A stretch of 36,243 bases of DNA, from contig CAMOGQ010000020.1 of the NCBI GenBank assembly GCA_946614165.1, positions 1-36,243 of the forward strand, written 5' to 3'. The notes beneath the pieces were generated by a model that had not been told where the DNA came from, ran no database searches, and saw only the letters and a list, made by a program, of their open reading frames with translations. This document shows, piece by piece, positions 16,997-24,700 of the stretch (position 1 is the stretch's first letter; each line of letters begins with the position of its first letter). Both the position numbers and the translations under genes were made by a program. The DNA comes from an uncultured Lachnospiraceae bacterium. Lineage in GTDB: Bacteria > Bacillota > Clostridia > Lachnospirales > Lachnospiraceae.

Positions 16997-17287
16997 TTAA
17001 GCCTCTTCCTGCTTAACACACAGATATCTGATGACATTGTCTGCAATACGCATGCGGCTTTCGATCTCAGCGATCGCAGAGCCTTCAGCTTCGAACTGGA
17101 TGAAATAATAGAAGCCTTCATTCATCTTCTGAATTTCATAAGCGAGCTTCTTCTTGCCCCAGTCGTCAACATTGGTAACTGTACCGCCGAATCTGGCGAT
17201 CAGCTCTTTTGCTCTGTCAACAACTGCTGTTCTTGCTTCGTCGTCAATCTGCGCATTCACAACAACGGCTAACTCATATTTGCTCAT
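16997..17287 (-). CDS. rpsF: 30S ribosomal protein S6
   Basis: Partner of S18 in the 30S platform. The 96 residues match the family: MSKYELAVVVNAQIDDEAR at the N-terminus, GTVTNVDDWGKKKLAYEIQKMNEGFYYFIQFE in the core. AAGGAGGT sits 6 bases upstream of the ATG. It is the first gene of the operon, with a clear promoter about 80 bases upstream and a leader able to form alternative hairpins, a place where the S6:S18 complex is known to bind and repress in many bacteria. Confidence 0.98.
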   Translation of the reverse strand: MSKYELAVVVNAQIDDEARTAVVDRAKELIARFGGTVTNVDDWGKKKLAYEIQKMNEGFYYFIQFEAEGSAIAEIESRMRIADNVIRYLCVKQEEA

Positions 17288-17601
17288 GTTTTTACCTCCT
17301 TCTGGTCTCTGGCCCTCACCTTACGTGAGAACAAGGAAATTATTTCGGGACAAGTCCCACGGACTTCAACTATACCACAGGCCTATCCTGTGCGCAAGCA
17401 GAATTTTGTTTTTTTTCGGATACCTTTTCCGCTGCCTTTATGACCTGAAAAGGGCCTTTCTTCCGCCTTCCGTCCCGGCCCCGGACCAGTTCATAAAAAA
17501 TACAGATTTGGAATCCGTCCCCCGGGGGCCACTTTATGGTACTATATTATTGTAAAAAATGCATCACTTAATTCCCGTACAGATAAAGAGGGGGTACAGT
17601 C
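17288..17601. other. Divergent rpsF / sirtuin intergenic region
   Basis: Besides the rpsF promoter and leader (17288-17400), the region holds an A/T-rich stretch before the sirtuin gene and a perfect CCCCCGGGGG palindrome (17519-17528). A -10-like TATATT/TATTAT occurs near 17540-17550, but no good -35 was found for the sirtuin gene. No additional gene is evident. Confidence 0.45.
17345..17397 (-). promoter_or_regulatory. rpsF promoter and structured leader start
   Basis: On the minus strand TTGCGC (17392-17397), 17 bases, then TATAGT (17369-17374). Right after the predicted start, two overlapping hairpins can form and exclude each other: AAGTCC-GTG-GGACTT (17352-17366) and GGGAC-TT-GTCCC (17347-17358). 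A CTCAC/GTGAG hairpin follows. The S6:S18-binding leader described in other bacteria lies in this position; agreement with its consensus was not verified. Confidence 0.65.
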
Positions 17602-18324
17602 ATGACATATGAAGAAAAGATCGAAAAATTAAGAGAGATCATCGCAGGCAGCAATAACATCGTCTTTTTCGGCGGCGCCGGCGTTTCCACCGAGAGCGGC
17701 GTACCGGATTTCAGAAGCGAGGACGGCCTCTACCGTCAGAAATATAAATTCCCTCCGGAATTCATGCTCAGCCATACCTGCTACGAACGTCTTCCCGAAG
17801 AGTTCTTCAAATACTACAGGGACAAGCTCCTGGTGCCCGGCATCCAGCCCAACAAAGCCCATAAGAAGCTGGCCCAGTGGGAAAAGGAAGGCAAGCTGAA
17901 AGCCGTCATCACCCAGAACATCGACGGCCTCCACCAGGCGGCCGGCAGCAAGAATGTCCTGGAGCTCCACGGCAGCACCCTCCGCAACTACTGCGAACGC
18001 TGCGGCAAGTTCTATGACGCGGAATATATCATGCACTCCGAAGGCGTCCCCACCTGCAGCTGCGGCGGCCGCATCAAGCCCGACGTAGTCCTCTACGAGG
18101 AAGGCCTGGACATGGATATCCTGAACCGGTCCGTCCGCTACATCTCCGAGGCAGACGTGCTGATCGTGGGCGGCACCTCTCTGGTGGTCTATCCCGCCGC
18201 CGGCCTGATCGACTACTACAGGGGCAATAAGCTGATCCTGATCAACAAGTCCGCCACCTCCAGGGATTCCCAGGCAAACCTGGTGATCTCCGGCTCCATC
18301 GGCGAAGTGCTGGATGCCGTCTGA
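17602..18324 (+). CDS. cobB: NAD-dependent protein deacylase (sirtuin, CobB/SrtN family)
   Basis: Removes acyl groups from lysine side chains using NAD, releasing nicotinamide and O-acyl-ADP-ribose. The 240-residue protein has the Rossmann motif GGAGVSTESGVPDFRS (24-39), TQNIDGLH (104-111), the catalytic His123 in ELHGS, and a small zinc module with C131, C134, C152 and C154. The second pair is CxC rather than CxxC, a spacing I recall from clostridial members. GTSLVVYPAAG lines the NAD site near residue 191. A GGGGG-containing ribosome site precedes the ATG. DUF951 and aldolase genes follow closely on the same strand. Confidence 0.95.
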   Translation: MTYEEKIEKLREIIAGSNNIVFFGGAGVSTESGVPDFRSEDGLYRQKYKFPPEFMLSHTCYERLPEEFFKYYRDKLLVPGIQPNKAHKKLAQWEKEGKLKAVITQNIDGLHQAAGSKNVLELHGSTLRNYCERCGKFYDAEYIMHSEGVPTCSCGGRIKPDVVLYEEGLDMDILNRSVRYISEADVLIVGGTSLVVYPAAGLIDYYRGNKLILINKSATSRDSQANLVISGSIGEVLDAV

Positions 18325-18342
18325 TCCCGGGGGAAGACTGTC

Positions 18343-18543
18343 ATGGACATTCGAGTGGGGGATACCATTACCCTGAAGAAACAGCATCCCTGCGGAAGCA
18401 GGCAGTGGACCGTCCTCCGGTCCGGGGCCGACTTCCGGATCCAGTGCCTGGGATGCGCCCATCAGCTCATGCTGAGCCGCAGGGCCCTGGAAAAAAGCGT
18501 AACACAGATCGTTCACGGAAATGGAGAAGCTGCAGATGGCTAA
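18343..18543 (+). CDS. DUF951 family protein
   Basis: A 66-residue conserved Firmicutes protein of unknown function. Typical features are present: a basic N-terminal MDIRVGDTITLKKQHPCGSRQW, then IRCLGC-like IQCLGCAHQLMLSRRALEKSV. The cysteines C17, C35 and C38 may bind metal, which is a suggestion only. GGGGGAAG precedes the ATG. It begins 18 bp after the sirtuin stop and overlaps the start of the aldolase gene, so it sits in the middle of a tight three-gene operon. Confidence 0.9.
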   Translation: MDIRVGDTITLKKQHPCGSRQWTVLRSGADFRIQCLGCAHQLMLSRRALEKSVTQIVHGNGEAADG

Positions 18544-19198
18544 GAAAATCAACGAAGTGCTCTTCCAGACAGGCGTGGTGCCTGTGATCAAACTGGACAA
18601 CCCCGAACGGGACGCGGCCCCTCTGGCAAGAGCCCTGTGCGAGGGAGGCATTCCTCTGGCAGAGGTCACCTTCCGGGCGGCAAGGGCGGAGCGCACCATC
18701 CAGATCATGAAGGAGACCTGCCCCGAAATGACCGTAGGGGCCGGCACCGTAGTATATACCTCCCAGGTGGATATCTCCGTGGAGGCCGGAGCGGAATTTC
18801 TGGTCTCTCCCGGTTTTGATCCGGAGCTGGTGGATTACTGCCTGTCCCAGCGCCTGTCCTATTATCCAGGCGCTATGACCGCCACGGAATACCAGATGGC
18901 CGCCAGGTACCGTCTGGACGTGCTCAAGTTCTTCCCTGCGGAATCCGCGGGCGGCGTTGCCAGGATCGAAGAGATGGCCGATCCCTTCCCCATGTTCCAG
19001 ATCCTGCCTACCGGCCAGATCCCCATGGAGAAGCTGGGGGACTACATCCGCTGCCGCCATGTCATCGCCTGCGGCGTATCCTACCTGTCCGATCCAAAGC
19101 TCATCGAGGAAGGCAGATGGGACGAGATCACAGACCTGGCCAGACGCTCCAGAGAGATCGTTGCGAGGGCCAGGGCGGAAAGAAGGCTCCTGACCTGA
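18536..19198 (+). CDS. eda: KDPG / 4-hydroxy-2-oxoglutarate aldolase family protein
   Basis: Class I aldolases of this family cleave 2-keto-3-deoxy-6-phosphogluconate to pyruvate and glyceraldehyde 3-phosphate, or act on related 2-oxo acids. The predicted Schiff-base lysine is in VLKFFPAE, the catalytic glutamate in AEVTFR, and the phosphate-side loops read GAGTV and SPGFD. The start chosen (MAKKINEVLF, 220 residues) has GGAG 9 bases upstream and overlaps the DUF951 stop by 8 bases; an ATG 15 bases earlier (18521) is possible but has a weak ribosome site. No kinase or dehydratase of the Entner-Doudoroff or uronate routes is nearby, so the true substrate is uncertain. Confidence 0.88.
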   Translation: MAKKINEVLFQTGVVPVIKLDNPERDAAPLARALCEGGIPLAEVTFRAARAERTIQIMKETCPEMTVGAGTVVYTSQVDISVEAGAEFLVSPGFDPELVDYCLSQRLSYYPGAMTATEYQMAARYRLDVLKFFPAESAGGVARIEEMADPFPMFQILPTGQIPMEKLGDYIRCRHVIACGVSYLSDPKLIEEGRWDEITDLARRSREIVARARAERRLLT

Positions 19199-19307
19199 AG
19201 AAAGGAATACCGGCAGAAATACCTTCGTAAAGTTCCTGAGAAACGGTAATAAAAAAGAAAACAGACTAAACGGTCCTGTCAGATTTCAGGCAAAGAATAT
19301 GAAGATA

Positions 19308-19356
19308 CCCCTTTGAAGATGTACTGCCATGCAGTGCATCTTCAAAGGGGTTTTTT
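19308..19356 (+). terminator. Very strong terminator after the aldolase gene
   Basis: A 14-bp perfect stem (19308-19321 with 19337-19350) continues through one T-G pair into four more pairs, giving about 19 bp with a 5-base loop, then TTTTTT. It marks the end of the sirtuin-DUF951-aldolase unit and the edge of the AT-richer insert. Confidence 0.92.
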
Positions 19357-19429
19357 GTTCTCAGGAAAGATTGTCTCACGAAAGATACTTGTTTCCTCAA
19401 CGTCACTCCTGGAAGAAAGGAAGGAGAAA

Positions 19430-19510
19430 ATGCAGATGAGAAGCAGGAAGCCTGTTCCGAAAGGACCTGAGGAATATCCGTATAAGTCTGTTTCATTCCA
19501 TGAATGGTAG
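19430..19510 (+). CDS. 26-residue micro-ORF, unknown
   Basis: ATG to TAG encodes 26 residues: basic at the N-terminus (MQMRSRKPVPKG) and aromatic/acidic at the C-terminus (EYPYKSVSFHEW). A near-ideal AAGGAGAAAATG start context supports translation. It has no membrane segment and no family I recognise. It sits between the aldolase terminator and the inverted-repeat promoter of the ATPase gene. It could be a small regulator or antitoxin-like peptide, the remnant of a longer gene, or chance; only the ribosome site and position favour a real gene. Confidence 0.45.
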   Translation: MQMRSRKPVPKGPEEYPYKSVSFHEW

Positions 19511-19524
19511 ATCCTTTGACCATT

Positions 19525-19578
19525 TTATACCCATTATACCCTTTACTTGTGTTTAATGAATAGGTATAATGGGTATAA
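19525..19578 (+). promoter_or_regulatory. 16-bp inverted repeat operator with doubled -10 box
   Basis: TTATACCCATTATACC (19525-19540) is perfectly complementary to 19563-19578, with a 22-base spacer. The right arm contains two TATAAT boxes (19565-19570 and, one base past the arm, 19574-19579), because the arm itself is a near repeat of GGTATAAT. TTTACT (19542-19547) lies exactly 17 bases before the first TATAAT. The ATPase start follows at 19603. A dimeric repressor bound here would cover the promoter; as RNA the left arm would not be transcribed, so this is likely a DNA operator. Confidence 0.7.
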
Positions 19579-19602
19579 TAAATTTTTAAGAGAGGTTTTT
19601 CC

Positions 19603-21411
19603 ATGAATTCTGACAGCGTATACAACCAAATAGCGGAGATAGAAAGAGAAATAGCACTTCTGCCGAAAGGAAGTATTACAAAAAAGAAAATCAACAATAA
19701 GGATTATTATTATCATCGAATAACCCGCAACGGAAAGCGATTTGAAGATTATGTAAGTTTTGACCAGGTTTCTGAACTTAAGGCTCAAATTGAAAAAAGA
19801 AAGGCTCTTGAGAAAAAGCTCAAGGAGCTGAAGCGGATGATCCCTGAAGAAGAGCCGGACGGCGATCTGAACGCGGTAAAGGGACTTAATTTCAATACCA
19901 GGGTGAGAACCGGGCGACAGCTTGAATCGCAGATCGCAATTACCAGAAGGTATAAGAAAAGGGAGTGTATCAGTGTTCTCAGGGACTATGTTTTTGGTCC
20001 CTTACAGGATAAGGTTCTGATCATTTACGGATTAAGACGAACCGGAAAGACAACAATGATCAGGCAGATCCTTACGGAACTTCCTCCTGAAGAATTCAGC
20101 AAAGCTGCGTTTATTCAAGTGACAACAGGCGACTCGCTCGACGATATAAATGCTGATCTCAGTATGCTGGAAAGAAACGGGTTCAGGTACGTTTTTATTG
20201 ATGAAGTTACATTGATAGAGGATTTCATTGAAGGGGCTGCGCTCTTTTCCGATATTTATGCCAGCAGCGGAATGAAGATCATTCTGTCAGGAACAGATTC
20301 TTTGGGGTTTGCATTTACCAGGGAAGAACAGCTTTATGACAGATGCATCCTGCTGCATACTACATTTATTCCATATCGTGAGTTTGAAGAAGTTCTGGGA
20401 TTGAAAGGCATTGATGAATATATCCGATACGGCGGTACGATGAGTCTGGGAGGAATCGATTATAACTCTGATACCCCCTTCTCAGATTCCAGACACGCGG
20501 AAGAATATATTGATACCGCAATAGCAAAGAATATTCAGCATTCGCTGAAGGCATATCAGTACGGCGGTCATTTCCGGCTGCTGCTGGATTTGTATGAACG
20601 AGGGGAATTAACCAATGTAATAAATCGCGTAGTAGAAAATATCAACCACAGCTTTACAAAAAGCGTTATAGAAAAGACTTTCAAATCGCATGACATTTCA
20701 GTAACTGCTGCTAACCTGCTGCGGGACCGTGAAAAGCCGATCAATATTAAGGATCATATGGATCTTGACAAGGTGACATCCGGAATCATGAAGCTGCTGG
20801 ACATTCTGAATAAAGAAGATCAGAGCATACAGATAGAGGACGATCATATGATTCAGATTAAAGAGTATCTGACGATGCTTGATCTCATCCTGGAGATCGA
20901 TCTGGAATCATTGCCGAAAGTCAGCAATAAAGGAAAAATAACGGTCATTACGCAGCCGGGAATGAGATATGCACAGGCGGAAGCCATTGTTGAAAATATT
21001 CTTCTCGATGAGCAGTTTCAGGAGCTGTCGGCTGTAGACAGAAAGCGTATACTGGACAGGCTTTTGTCTGAAATACGCGGAAGAATGATGGAGGATATCA
21101 TTCTTCTGGAAACCAGACTGGCTTGTCCTGATAAAAAAGTATTTAAATTGCAGTTTCCGGTTGGTGAGTTCGACATGGTCGTATGCGACCCCGGAAACCT
21201 CACTTGCAGTATATATGAAGTAAAATACAGTACGGAGCAGGTTCCCGAACAATACCGTCATTTGATAAATGAAGAGAAATGCTCAATGACCAGCCACAGG
21301 TACGGTGATATAACAGGAAAATATGTGATTTACCGGGGTGAACCGACAAAAGACGGCGATGTTCAATACCTGAATGTGGAAGGTTATCTTAAATCGCTGG
21401 GAAAATCATAA
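19603..21411 (+). CDS. AAA+ ATPase with nuclease-like C-terminus (accessory)
   Basis: Function unknown. Of 602 residues, 1-85 form a DUF6788-like N-terminus (LPKGSITKKKINNKDYYYHR, then a predicted coiled coil). An AAA_14-type ATPase follows with Walker A GLRRTGKT (143-150), Walker B YVFIDE (196-201) and sensor-like ILSGTDS (227-233). The middle is helical. The C-terminal 110 residues contain GEFDMVV...IYEVKYS, where D524 and E539-x-K541 fit a PD-(D/E)xK nuclease-fold core, as in DUF4143-type ATPases. AGAGG precedes the ATG. Base and codon use are clearly AT-richer than the flanking genes, pointing to horizontal acquisition. Such ATPases are common in accessory DNA and some defence loci; a defence role is speculation. 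Confidence 0.8.
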   Translation: MNSDSVYNQIAEIEREIALLPKGSITKKKINNKDYYYHRITRNGKRFEDYVSFDQVSELKAQIEKRKALEKKLKELKRMIPEEEPDGDLNAVKGLNFNTRVRTGRQLESQIAITRRYKKRECISVLRDYVFGPLQDKVLIIYGLRRTGKTTMIRQILTELPPEEFSKAAFIQVTTGDSLDDINADLSMLERNGFRYVFIDEVTLIEDFIEGAALFSDIYASSGMKIILSGTDSLGFAFTREEQLYDRCILLHTTFIPYREFEEVLGLKGIDEYIRYGGTMSLGGIDYNSDTPFSDSRHAEEYIDTAIAKNIQHSLKAYQYGGHFRLLLDLYERGELTNVINRVVENINHSFTKSVIEKTFKSHDISVTAANLLRDREKPINIKDHMDLDKVTSGIMKLLDILNKEDQSIQIEDDHMIQIKEYLTMLDLILEIDLESLPKVSNKGKITVITQPGMRYAQAEAIVENILLDEQFQELSAVDRKRILDRLLSEIRGRMMEDIILLETRLACPDKKVFKLQFPVGEFDMVVCDPGNLTCSIYEVKYSTEQVPEQYRHLINEEKCSMTSHRYGDITGKYVIYRGEPTKDGDVQYLNVEGYLKSLGKS

Positions 21412-21711
21412 GATCAGCACATATATGATCTTTCCTCTATGATCGCCCGGAAATTGCCTGAACCCGGCGATCCGGATTATTCCCGATCATATGTACAGGC
21501 CAGATTGATGCCCCTGCCCTTTTGCACGGGTCGTACAGCTATCTCCGCCTGATAACAAAAGGATTCCCGCCGCCTTCTTCAGGCAGCGGGAATCCTTGTT
21601 TCATTTCTTCCTTAAATTCACGTTCAGGAGAAGTATCCGCCCATTCAGATTTTGTTTTCCTTTTTCAGAAGCTCCGGGAGGGCAGAAGTTTCCCTCATGC
21701 TGCCCTTCTTT
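21412..21711. other. Convergent intergenic region with terminators
   Basis: Between the convergent ATPase and DUF4132 genes. It contains AAGATCA/TGATCTT arms (21410-21432) across the ATPase stop, GATCGCC/GGCGATC arms (21441-21472), and two better terminator candidates listed separately. No gene is evident. Confidence 0.5.
21555..21597 (-). terminator. Terminator of the DUF4132 operon (possibly bidirectional)
   Basis: A 12-bp perfect stem AAGGATTCCCGC (21559-21570) with 21586-21597. On the minus strand it runs into TTTTGTT; on the plus strand into TTGTTTCATTT. Confidence 0.75.
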
Positions 21712-21712
21712 C
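21680..21712 (+). terminator. Weak plus-strand terminator facing the DUF4132 gene
   Basis: GGGCAG (21680-21685) pairs with CTGCCC (21700-21705) and is followed by TTCTTTCT. The stem is short with a 14-base loop, so it is at best a backup terminator for the ATPase transcript. Confidence 0.35.
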
Positions 21713-24700
21713 TATTTCAGCTGGTCCAGGATATAGGGATCCTTGATCTTTCTGTCCTCTGCCAGCAGCAGGACCTTGGAGAGGATCTCCGCAGTCTTGG
21801 GATCTTCGTCGATGAAAGGTAAAAAGAGCTTTCCTCTCTGCTGGGAGTGGACCGGCAGGATGTTGATCATGGCGCCGCCCTCTTTGTGGATCACGCCGCT
21901 GCCCAGCTGTACGGTGTAGGAGCCCAGCTTTCCTTCGATAAAGGCGTGGGTGCCTTCGATCCTTACATTGGTAAGGCCGAAAAGCTCTTTGTTGAACTCC
22001 AGGATGACCTTTCTCATCTCCACGGTAGAATGGCTGGTCTCCGGATCTACGCCGCCCACATGGGCCACGCTGACGGCCAGATCCACGTCCCGCATGACCT
22101 CCGAATAGAGGACTTCGGGCACGTCCTTGATCTTGATCTGTCTGTAGGTCTTCCTGTCATAGAAGGACACGAATTCCAGAGTGGGCGCCTCTGTATCCGC
22201 CGGCGAGAACCAGTCGGCCAGGGCATAGATGGTCACGGCGATGTTCTGACGGAAGTAGATCTTCTGCAGGCCGCTCTCGTAGTCGGCAACCCACCGCCTT
22301 CCTTTCAGGGCCGCCAGGGTCTTCTTGGGCTGGATCTGATAGCCGGCGAACATCCTGGAATCCGCCGCTTCCATTTCTTCCTCCAGTTTCACATAGAACT
22401 CCCTGAACACCTGCTTGAAGGGCTGCTTTAAGCCCGTCTCCCGGTTCTTTTCAAAGAAGAGCCTCTGATATGCGGGAAGAATGCCCCTGCGGTAAAGAGC
22501 GACGGGATGGGCCACCAGGAGCTTTGCCTCTCTGGAAGGGGCCTTCCCGGAGATCTCCTCCAGGGTCCCTGTCAGGGCAGGGTCCTCCCCCTCTGCCGGG
22601 ATAAAGACAAGGCGCCCCAGGATCCCCGCCGTAACGGGATTCCTGCAAAGATCCGAGAGCTCGCCATAGCTGTAGGCGTCCTCTTCCTCCATGGCCCGCT
22701 CAAACATGGAAACACACCTGGAGTACTGGGTCTTGAGCTTTGCCGCAAAGTCCTTGATCTCCGTAAAGACAGGGTCCTTTTTCAGGGCGGCGGGGGCGCT
22801 CTTTAAGGCCTTGCCCTTCTTTGTAACGATCAGTTCGGCCTTTCCGCTCTCGTCCACCTGCACCTTTGCAAGGATCTCTCCGATCTGGATCCCCTCGAAA
22901 TATTTCTCTCCCGTGCTGACCAGCTCGGTCTCCATGGCCAGGGTCAGGCGCAGCTCGTCGGCGTAGCCTGCGGTGGTGGCCATGTTCTTCATGGCATACT
23001 GGACGCACTGGGCTTCGCTTGCCCTGCGCTGGGCTCCGAACTGTCTGCTCTCCTTTAAGAACTTCTGCAGGAACTCGTAGCGGTGGAGGGCGTCTTCCCG
23101 GTCCTTCATGGGAATCAGGCCGTAGCTTAAGACCAGATCCTTGTTGCGCTTATCCTCTATGGTCTTTTCCAGCTGGTCCCTGTCCACCTTTCCGGTGGCC
23201 GCGTCCGCGAACTTCCTGGCCCTGGTATGCTTGCTGCCGTCGGCAATGTACTTGGCCGCCTTGTAGAGCCTTGAAAAGTTCTTCTCTCCCAGCTTCTCGT
23301 AGACTTCGAAGAACCAGTTTGTATCGAAGCACCCGTTGTTGAGCTCTTCCGGGGAAAGAGGGGTATATCTGGCGATGACCGCCTTCTTTTTGTCGTCAAA
23401 GCGCTCGTTCATGTGGGCCATGAAATAGTAGCAGCCGGAGGTGAGACCCTCTATGCCCAGGACTTCTTCCATAAGTTCCATCCACTGGGGGGCGAACATG
23501 GCCACCTCGATCAGGCGGTCCGTTGTGGTCCCCGCAGCCTTGACCGCCTTTTTCAGATCGGCGGCGCTCTCTCCAGCTGCCGGATAGCAGACCTTTAAGA
23601 GGTGGGATAGGCACTCGGTGCGGCCTGTCCCGGCGGAGTAGGAATAAGCATAATAGGCGGACCGGTCCAGGGCATCCGTCCCCAGAGCCCGCAGCAGTTC
23701 CATGAGACGGGGGATCCCTTCGATCCCTGTGATGCGGGATACGGCGGGAGAGAAGACGGTGGGCGTATCTCCCCGCTTTAACTCCACATCCAGAATCAGG
23801 TCCGTCAGGGTCTTATAGAGCTTTTCGCCGGTGACAAAGAAGGCAGAGGTCCGGTCTATGGTCCGTTTTTCCTTATCCACCGGGGCGTACTTTACAAGCT
23901 CGTTTGCCGTACTGACATAGAGAAGGGGCCGCATCATATCTCCCAGCTTTCCCATGGAAGGCCGAAGGCCCACGATCTCGAAGACGGCCTTATAGAGGAA
24001 GTCCTCCGAAATCAGGCCCAGCTCCCTGGCCCTGACATAGTCATAGATACACAGAATTCCCGAGGAGGAATTGCCGGTCCTGTCGGGGGAATTCTTCCCG
24101 AAGTCGTAGATCCTGTCCGTCTGATAGAAAAGGGGGAAGGTCTGGCGGAACCGGCTCTCGTCCCGGGCGGCGTAGAGCTGCTGCATCAGATACCGGAACT
24201 TGCCGGTCCTGATAAAGCAGGCCTTCTCGCCCTCGTTATAGGCCCTGTACTTTGCAGGGACCCTCTCCATCCACCGGACGTCCTCCGGAAGAGCAAGGCT
24301 CTTTATATAGGCCGCAAGGGCCGCCTCCCGGGGCAGGGAGATGCCCTGCTGGCTCATGATGATGGCCAGGATGGTCTCATAGATGGAATGACGGTAAGGG
24401 CCGGAAGAGGTATTCCCCGAATAGGAATAGCCTGCCGCTTCCCCGAAGAGGGTCTTCTCCCATCTCCGGAAGGCGTAGATGTCTTTGAGGTCGGACTCGC
24501 CATATTCGCTCTGCAGGGCGAAATAGAGTCCCCACACCACTTCCGGCTCCTTCAGGATGGTCTCGTAGACCTCCTTCCACAGATCCGGGAAGGGATAGCG
24601 GTCTTCTATGCGGGCGCTGTAATCGTAGTTGAGCAGAAAGAGCCCGTTCTTTAAAAGCTCTTTTTCGCCGCTGCAGGAGGTATATTCCAGATTTCCGTGG

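Noticed and set aside
19308-19350. The 19-bp hairpin as a transposon end
   Set aside because: A T-run follows it directly after an operon end, and no second copy or target duplication was seen; a terminator explains it.
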